A DNA stretch of 64,000 nucleotides from contig DAISKD010000006.1 in NCBI GenBank assembly GCA_036821185.1, forward strand, positions 7,892 to 71,891, read 5' to 3'. The notes beneath the pieces are model-generated. The model was given only the letters and a program-made list of their open reading frames with translations, made no database searches and was not told the origin of the DNA. Made by a program: the position numbers and the translations under genes. The number at the start of each line of letters is the position of its first letter. The stretch's first letter is position 1. This DNA is from CALJTV01 sp036821185 (GTDB lineage: Bacteria > Chloroflexota > Dehalococcoidia > GIF9 > UBA5629). This document shows, in pieces, positions 59,507 to 64,000 of this stretch.

Positions 59507-60793
59507 CTAGGGGCGCTGGTACCAACAGCAGTCCTTTGCTTTGCGCCCGCTGCCACAGGGGCATGGATCGTTACGTCCGACACCCTTCCAGCGGGCGAGC
59601 GCTGAGGCACGGAGTTGGGCCATGATAGCCTCTGGCCGTGCTCTTTTTCTCCGGAGTTCGATGACCTGCCTCAGCGGTTTTTCGGCATGGGCGAAGAACC
59701 GCTTTAGACCGCTGCAAAGATAGTTGAGCCCCGGTTCGCCATCGTGCGTGGTGAGAATTCGGTCTTTGGGGCAGCCGCCGTTGCACAGGCTGAGCCATGG
59801 ACAGGAACGGCACTGTTTGGGAAGGCGGGCTCGCTTTTCTTCGCCGAAGCGGCGTTGGGTTGGAGAGTCAACCAGTTCGCCCAGGGACGAAGTGCTTAAA
59901 TTACCGATGCGGTACTCGGGTGTAACGAAATGATCACAGGAGTACACGCTGCCGTCATGTTCAACGATGGGCACCCGCCCGCAAGTTGGTGCCATCCAGC
60001 ATAGGGTAGCGACACCTCCAGACAGCACCAGCGATGTCTCAGCGAACAGTTGCACGTTTAGATTTCCCAGGTCGTGATAGAGCCATTCGTCAAATACCGT
60101 GCACAGAAAACGTCCATACGCTTCGCCTGACACCGATTCTGCTGTCACCTGCCCATCCGGCGTTCGCCGTACGATGGGTATGAACTGAATCCACCCGGTA
60201 CCAAGGTTTCTGAGTGCCCGGTACACAGCTATAGGCTCCTGTGCCACCGCGGATGTCACTGTGCACAACAGGTCTGGCTGGATCCCATGCGCCTGGAGGC
60301 GGCGGAGAGCCGCCACTGCAAGTTCATAGGTACCGCGACCCAGGTGGTCCTTGCGATACATATCGTGTAGCCATTGTGTACCGTCTATGCTGAGACCGAC
60401 GTCAAAGCGGGCTTCTGCCAGGAAGGCGCACCATTCATCGTCCAGAAGAATACCGTTGGTCTGCAGGTTGTTCCAGCAAGTCCATCCTTGCGGTAGATAA
60501 CGCTTCTGCAGTTCCACTGCGGTGCGGTAAAAGTCGAGCCCTGCCAGCGTTGGTTCACCGCCGTGCCATACGAACTGGACTATGGGCCCCGGACTCGTTT
60601 CCATGTACTGACGGATAAATGCCTCGAGCGTTGCGTCTGACATCCGGAATTGGTGTGGATGAGAGTAGAGATGTCTGGTGTCTAGATAGTAACAGTAAGC
60701 GCATTCCAGATTGCACACCGGGCCCACCGGTTTAGCCATTACGACGAAAGGCTCACCACTACGTGTTGTCCGTCCCGGGACTTGCGGCGTCAT
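59507..60793 (-). CDS. Anaerobic sulfatase-maturase-like radical SAM/SPASM protein with SEC-C tail
   Basis: A 428-residue radical SAM enzyme of the anSME/SPASM group. The cluster motif CNLECAYCYY is at residues 27-36, with FVWHGGEPTLAGLDFY near 74, NNLQTNGILLDD near 107 and VGLSIDG near 131. SPASM cysteines are in CDHF and CRSCPWLSLCNGGCPKDR near residue 345. The last 20 residues form a SEC-C zinc motif (GRNDPCPCGSGRKAKDCC). anSMEs convert a Cys or Ser of sulfatases to formylglycine. No sulfatase is encoded in the window, so the substrate may lie elsewhere or be different. It is encoded downstream of two hydrolases. Confidence 0.88.
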   Translation of the reverse strand: MTPQVPGRTTRSGEPFVVMAKPVGPVCNLECAYCYYLDTRHLYSHPHQFRMSDATLEAFIRQYMETSPGPIVQFVWHGGEPTLAGLDFYRTAVELQKRYLPQGWTCWNNLQTNGILLDDEWCAFLAEARFDVGLSIDGTQWLHDMYRKDHLGRGTYELAVAALRRLQAHGIQPDLLCTVTSAVAQEPIAVYRALRNLGTGWIQFIPIVRRTPDGQVTAESVSGEAYGRFLCTVFDEWLYHDLGNLNVQLFAETSLVLSGGVATLCWMAPTCGRVPIVEHDGSVYSCDHFVTPEYRIGNLSTSSLGELVDSPTQRRFGEEKRARLPKQCRSCPWLSLCNGGCPKDRILTTHDGEPGLNYLCSGLKRFFAHAEKPLRQVIELRRKRARPEAIMAQLRASALARWKGVGRNDPCPCGSGRKAKDCCWYQRP

Positions 60794-60954
60794 ATGGTCC
60801 TACTTTTCCTTTCATATCATATAAGCGTCCATATTCTGGTAGCGTGGAGTGGGGCCCTTTATTTTAATACCTTATAAATACTTTACCTAGTGTGCGGATA
60901 GAGTCTAACTCTAGCGGTTTACCCGCAAGTAGCAGTATCTCTCGCTGTGACAGG

Positions 60955-61722
60955 TTAGTCCCGTAAATGCTCTCCAAAAAACTCAAAGACTTTGTTCCAT
61001 GCGTCCATTGCTTGCTTGGGTCGGTAATACTCAGTGTGGTAATACCAGAAACCGTGCCCTGCGCCATCGTAGCGGTAGAACTTATATTTTTTCCCATATT
61101 TTTTGAGTTCTTCTTCAAGCTGGTTTGCCTGTTCGGGTGTGGGGAACCAGTCATCGTTACCAAAAATACCGAGAAGTGGGCAACCCAGCCTCTCAGTATA
61201 ATCAATGGGGGCGACGGGTTGAGCTGGTGTCAATTCTTCCTTTGAAGCGACCACGCGACCGCCCCAACAGTCGACTGCAGCATCAAGGCCTTGCACCAGG
61301 CACGCGGCCAAAAATGCGTGGCGACCGCCTGAGCATGTACCTATTACTCCGACCTTACCGTTGGAGTAAGGCAGGGACCTCAGGTATCTCACGGCGCCTT
61401 CGCAGTCCCCCATCACACTATCATCGGGGACACCGCCAGAAGCACGTACTTTTGCAGAGACCTCTTCTGGTGTTCCGTGTTCGAACCGACAAAAGATGTC
61501 GGGGCAGAGGGCGAGGTACCCATGTTGCGAGAACCTACGGGATGTCTCGCGATAAAACTCGTCCCACCCGGGCATGTGGGGAATTAAGATTACCCCGGGG
61601 AAGGGCCCTTTGCCGAGCGGTCGGGAGAAATAGGCGTGTATGAGGTCACCATTGTAACCTGTGATGGTGATGGTCTCTGCTATCATCCCCTCGTACTCAT
61701 CAGTCCTTAACTGGTTCCACAT
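60955..61722 (-). CDS. Dienelactone hydrolase family protein
   Basis: A 255-residue alpha/beta hydrolase. The nucleophile is cysteine in GTCSGGRHAFLAA near residue 119, the acid is Asp in FGNDDWFPT near 179 and the base is His in DGAGHGFWYY near 217. This matches the Cys-Asp-His triad of dienelactone hydrolase. The opening residues (ITGYNGDLIHAYFSRP) fit as well. Many members act on other esters or lactones. It lies about 170 bases downstream of a type B carboxylesterase gene in the same direction. Confidence 0.9.
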   Translation of the reverse strand: MWNQLRTDEYEGMIAETITITGYNGDLIHAYFSRPLGKGPFPGVILIPHMPGWDEFYRETSRRFSQHGYLALCPDIFCRFEHGTPEEVSAKVRASGGVPDDSVMGDCEGAVRYLRSLPYSNGKVGVIGTCSGGRHAFLAACLVQGLDAAVDCWGGRVVASKEELTPAQPVAPIDYTERLGCPLLGIFGNDDWFPTPEQANQLEEELKKYGKKYKFYRYDGAGHGFWYYHTEYYRPKQAMDAWNKVFEFFGEHLRD

Positions 61723-61893
61723 ACCTTCCCTCCTTTGATCTTACAATTCCGAACCATTACCCGGTGGATGCCTATTCTGCCTCCCATGCCGGTGTTAATA
61801 CAAAGCGTCTTGATCTGAAATTGCTAATGAGAGAATATGAGGCCCGTCTTTTAGCTGCTAAAGTGGCTGCCCGGCTCGCTCGTTTTTTGATCT

Positions 61894-63435
61894 CTATATT
61901 ATCCCATCCCAGAGTTTGCGCTCTTCCCCGAAAGGATCGTCTTCCACCTTACTTTCAATATTAAATAACATTGTGGCACGGTCTTTTTTGTCATAGGTAG
62001 GCCATTGGGGCAAGCCTTCGTGGTTCGGGTTACCGCTTCTGGCGAAGGCGACCCAGGCGCCGCTCATTGCTGCTGCCAGTTTGAAGCGTTCAGGCCTGTT
62101 TCCTACAAATAAGACCGATGGGTCGTTCATGTAGTTGAACACGAACGGTATCTCAAATGAGTGTGCCGACCTTAACCGTCCGCTGGCCACTTCACTTTCC
62201 CAGGTGAACAGGTACATGTAGACTGGGGCGGGACCGCCATCTATCTTTCGTTCAGCCAGCCGTATTGAGGCAACGCGCATCCGGTCGCTGCCAATCGCTG
62301 CCAGAATATCGTGTGGTGTTGCATCAGGGCGGGTGCGCTTGTACCCGGCTATCAACTCATCAGCCTTTCCCACAGCTACACTGTCGCTTAGACGTTGGGC
62401 AAGTGCTGCAATCACCCGCTCCCGCATTTGCTCTTCGGTGTACTTGCCAAACAAGGGATCGCGCATCATCATGAACAGCCATTCGTCCTTATTCGTCCCG
62501 ATGATGAGAGGTACATTGGCGGCTGTGGGCGCTGCCACCGGGTCGAATGGATGCGCTGGGATAACTTTGCCATCAACCACCGGAGCCATGTCCCCGCCCA
62601 TCCTGTCCGTGTCCTGTGAAAGCGACATCCATGCTGAATAGATAACATACGGCTTCAGCTCATGAAGCCAGTGTACCCGTTGCGGTGTCACATGGATGAC
62701 TTCCAAGAATTCTCTGGCGCGCTTGGTGGCTTCTTCAGCGGTCTTTACCCGTAGCCCTGGTCCGCCCATCACGATAGCACGGTGGAACAACCCTTTCGCC
62801 GCCGGCATTGCCATCAGTGTGGACACCTTGGCACCGCCGCCCGACTGCCCGAAAATGGTAACGTTCCCTGGGTCGCCACCGAATTCAGCAATGTTGTCGC
62901 GCACCCATTTCAGCGCCTCTACCAGGTCAAGCATACCGTTGTTTCCTGATGTGGCGTACTGTTCCCCAAGTATCTCGCCCAGGTGGAGGTAACCGAAGAT
63001 GCCGAGCCGGTGGTTCACCGAAACAACGACCACATCGTGCGTTTTTGCCAGTGAAGCGCCGTTGTAAAACGGTGCATGGTTTGCAGACTCGGTGCGGAAG
63101 CCACCGCCATGGATCCACACCAGCACCGGTCGTTTACGGTTGTCTTTGAGCCCCCTCGTCCATACGTTGAGCACCAGACAGTCCTCGCTCATAGCCTCTA
63201 CGCCGGTGGCCCCCCAGAAGCCCATTCTGGTGACGCCCTCGGGAGGCTGCCAGCACGAGGGGCCATATTCGGTGGCCTCCTTCACTCCCTTCCACGGCTT
63301 CGGCGGCTGAGGTGGCATGAAGCGGTTTTTGCCGGCTGTTGACGCCCCGTAGTGAATACCCTTGAAGATGTGAAGGCCGTCTTCGGTAATGCCCTGGACT
63401 TTGCCATAAACGGTTTCGACGATAGGAGCAGCCAC
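61894..63435 (-). CDS. Type B carboxylesterase
   Basis: A 513-residue serine esterase of the cholinesterase/type B family. The oxyanion hole is PVLVWIHGGGF near residue 104, the nucleophile serine is in IFGQSGGGAKVS near residue 192, the acid Glu is in IIGTNKDEWLF near 311, and the catalytic His is in SAHSFEIPFVF near residue 423. No signal peptide is seen, so it is probably cytosolic. A strong promoter lies about 40 bases before the GTG start. Start region: VAAPIVETVYGKVQGI. Confidence 0.93.
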   Translation of the reverse strand: MAAPIVETVYGKVQGITEDGLHIFKGIHYGASTAGKNRFMPPQPPKPWKGVKEATEYGPSCWQPPEGVTRMGFWGATGVEAMSEDCLVLNVWTRGLKDNRKRPVLVWIHGGGFRTESANHAPFYNGASLAKTHDVVVVSVNHRLGIFGYLHLGEILGEQYATSGNNGMLDLVEALKWVRDNIAEFGGDPGNVTIFGQSGGGAKVSTLMAMPAAKGLFHRAIVMGGPGLRVKTAEEATKRAREFLEVIHVTPQRVHWLHELKPYVIYSAWMSLSQDTDRMGGDMAPVVDGKVIPAHPFDPVAAPTAANVPLIIGTNKDEWLFMMMRDPLFGKYTEEQMRERVIAALAQRLSDSVAVGKADELIAGYKRTRPDATPHDILAAIGSDRMRVASIRLAERKIDGGPAPVYMYLFTWESEVASGRLRSAHSFEIPFVFNYMNDPSVLFVGNRPERFKLAAAMSGAWVAFARSGNPNHEGLPQWPTYDKKDRATMLFNIESKVEDDPFGEERKLWDGII

Positions 63436-63473
63436 GTGTTCACCCCCTTGGTTTTTCGCTGGTCGGTGCGCCT

Positions 63474-63503
63474 ATTACAGCACAGCGTAAAGTATATTGT
63501 CAA
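63474..63503 (-). promoter_or_regulatory. Promoter of the carboxylesterase gene
   Basis: On the minus strand TTGACA (63503-63498), 18 bases, TGTAAT (63479-63474). It lies about 40 bases upstream of the start codon. Confidence 0.6.
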
Positions 63504-63589
63504 GGATAGGCGCGCTCTGACCAAAAGTTAATATTCACATATTTGTGAGGTGGTTAGATGGGGCATCACTAGGGTGGATATTGAAAGAA

Positions 63590-63618
63590 TTGACCTTGAG
63601 AGACCATTGTGCTATCTT
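63590..63618 (+). promoter_or_regulatory. Promoter candidate for the tRNA cluster
   Basis: TTGACC (63590-63595), 17 bases, TATCTT (63613-63618), about 85 bases before the first tRNA. No other gene is seen in between. Confidence 0.4.
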
Positions 63619-63704
63619 TCTTTAGAGGGAAGGCAAGGGGTTTTCTGTCTTTCCTGGTAAGTCTGGTAAATCAGAGGTTAATAGTTGGCTTGAGTGCTGC
63701 CAAT

Positions 63705-63790
63705 GCCGAAGTGGCGGAATGGCAGACGCGCTACGTTCAGGGCGTAGTGTCCGTAAGGACATGTGGGTTCAAATCCCACCTTCGGCACCA
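63705..63790 (+). tRNA. tRNA-Leu (anticodon CAG)
   Basis: An 86-base class II tRNA with acceptor GCCGAAG/CTTCGGC, anticodon stem CTACG/CGTAG and loop TTCAGGG giving CAG, a long variable arm (TGTCC-GTAA-GGACA), and T arm GTGGG-TTCAAAT-CCCAC. CCA is encoded. Confidence 0.95.
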
Positions 63791-63796
63791 TATTGT

Positions 63797-63872
63797 GCGC
63801 CTGTAGCTCAGCGGATAGAGCGCAGCCCTGCGGAGGCTGAGGTCGTGGGTTCAAATCTCACCAGGCGTACCA
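63797..63872 (+). tRNA. tRNA-Arg (anticodon GCG)
   Basis: A cloverleaf with acceptor GCGCCTG/CAGGCGT (first pair G-U), D arm GCTC/GAGC, anticodon stem CAGCC/GGCTG and loop CTGCGGA giving GCG, and T arm GTGGG-TTCAAAT-CTCAC. CCA is encoded. Most bacteria read CGU/CGC with an ACG anticodon edited to inosine, so GCG is unusual. Confidence 0.93.
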
Positions 63873-63875
63873 CAT

Positions 63876-63948
63876 GGGCGATTAGCTCAGCGGTTAGAGC
63901 GCCTGTCTTACACACAGGAGGTCAGTGGTTCAAGTCCACTATCGCCCA
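63876..63948 (+). tRNA. tRNA-Val (anticodon TAC)
   Basis: A cloverleaf with acceptor GGGCGAT/ATCGCCC, D arm GCTC/GAGC, anticodon stem CCTGT/ACAGG and loop CTTACAC giving TAC, and T arm AGTGG-TTCAAGT-CCACT. The discriminator is A and CCA is not encoded, unlike its two neighbours. It is the last of three closely spaced tRNA genes. Confidence 0.95.
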
Positions 63949-64000
63949 CTTGATAATACTATTACCATTCTGGCATCTTTATTACCATAGTTCAGCTTCA

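Noticed and set aside
59507..63435. Sulfatase-degradation locus around the anSME-like gene
   Set aside because: The two hydrolases are a dienelactone hydrolase-like protein and a type B carboxylesterase. Neither has a sulfatase signature.
1..64000. CRISPR arrays, insertion sequences, prophage or integrase genes
   Set aside because: No regularly spaced repeats, transposase, recombinase or phage structural genes were found on either strand.

Overview
The window is a stretch of bacterial chromosome of intermediate GC with genetic code 11. Genes are tightly packed and often overlap by ATGA. Shine-Dalgarno sites of the AGGAGG type are common, as are GTG and TTG starts. Gene content suggests an anaerobic Chloroflexota bacterium of the Dehalococcoidia type. 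The evidence is an ilvB-ilvN-ilvC-leuA-leuC-leuD-leuB-cimA cluster, an archaeal-type STT3 oligosaccharyltransferase, several radical SAM and Fe-S proteins, and beta-oxidation-like CoA enzymes. This placement is inferred from gene content and order, because no 16S rRNA gene is present.

Layout. 1-10.7 kb: a plus-strand branched-chain amino acid operon that also carries an MgtC-like membrane protein and a CoA-transferase/GNAT fusion, closed by a strong bidirectional terminator. 10.8-14.6 kb: a minus-strand unit of archease, RtcB RNA ligase, a SagB-type nitroreductase and a thiolase. 14.7-18.1 kb: acyl-CoA metabolism genes (SDR, enoyl-CoA hydratase, SCP2-type thiolase with its DUF35 partner). 18.4-25.2 kb: the phosphate regulon phoB-phoR-pstSCAB-phoU, with a four-copy 11-bp Pho box before pstS. 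25.5-32.8 kb: tRNA-Ala, a DUF1848 protein, a winged-helix/ferredoxin protein, a TIGR03960 radical SAM protein, acetyl-CoA synthetase, ribosomal protein bL25 and a CAT-anticodon tRNA.

33.0-45.6 kb: a minus-strand run of 15 genes for cysteine, sulfur transfer, Fe-S assembly and methionine/threonine. It is headed by an IscR-like Rrf2 regulator with a consensus promoter, and the genes touch or overlap throughout. Two of its genes are damaged: the NifS/IscS-type desulfurase has an in-frame TGA and the AIR-synthase-like gene has a frameshift. 46.3-53.6 kb: envelope proteins (FN3 and lamin-tail proteins, lipoproteins, a zinc-ribbon membrane protein), an STT3 oligosaccharyltransferase and an AhpD-like protein. 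One lipoprotein gene here also has an in-frame TGA. 53.7-58.1 kb: an oligopeptide ABC transporter whose substrate-binding protein gene has collapsed to its two ends. 58.2-64 kb: tRNA-Val, an EamA transporter, an anSME-like radical SAM protein with a SEC-C tail, two alpha/beta hydrolases and a Leu-Arg-Val tRNA cluster.

The most interesting items are the IscR-headed sulfur supra-operon with an orphan E1-like enzyme and an ABC exporter, the two otherwise intact genes carrying internal TGA codons, the collapsed peptide-binding protein, the bacterial STT3, and pstC, which has no standard start codon before its first membrane helix.
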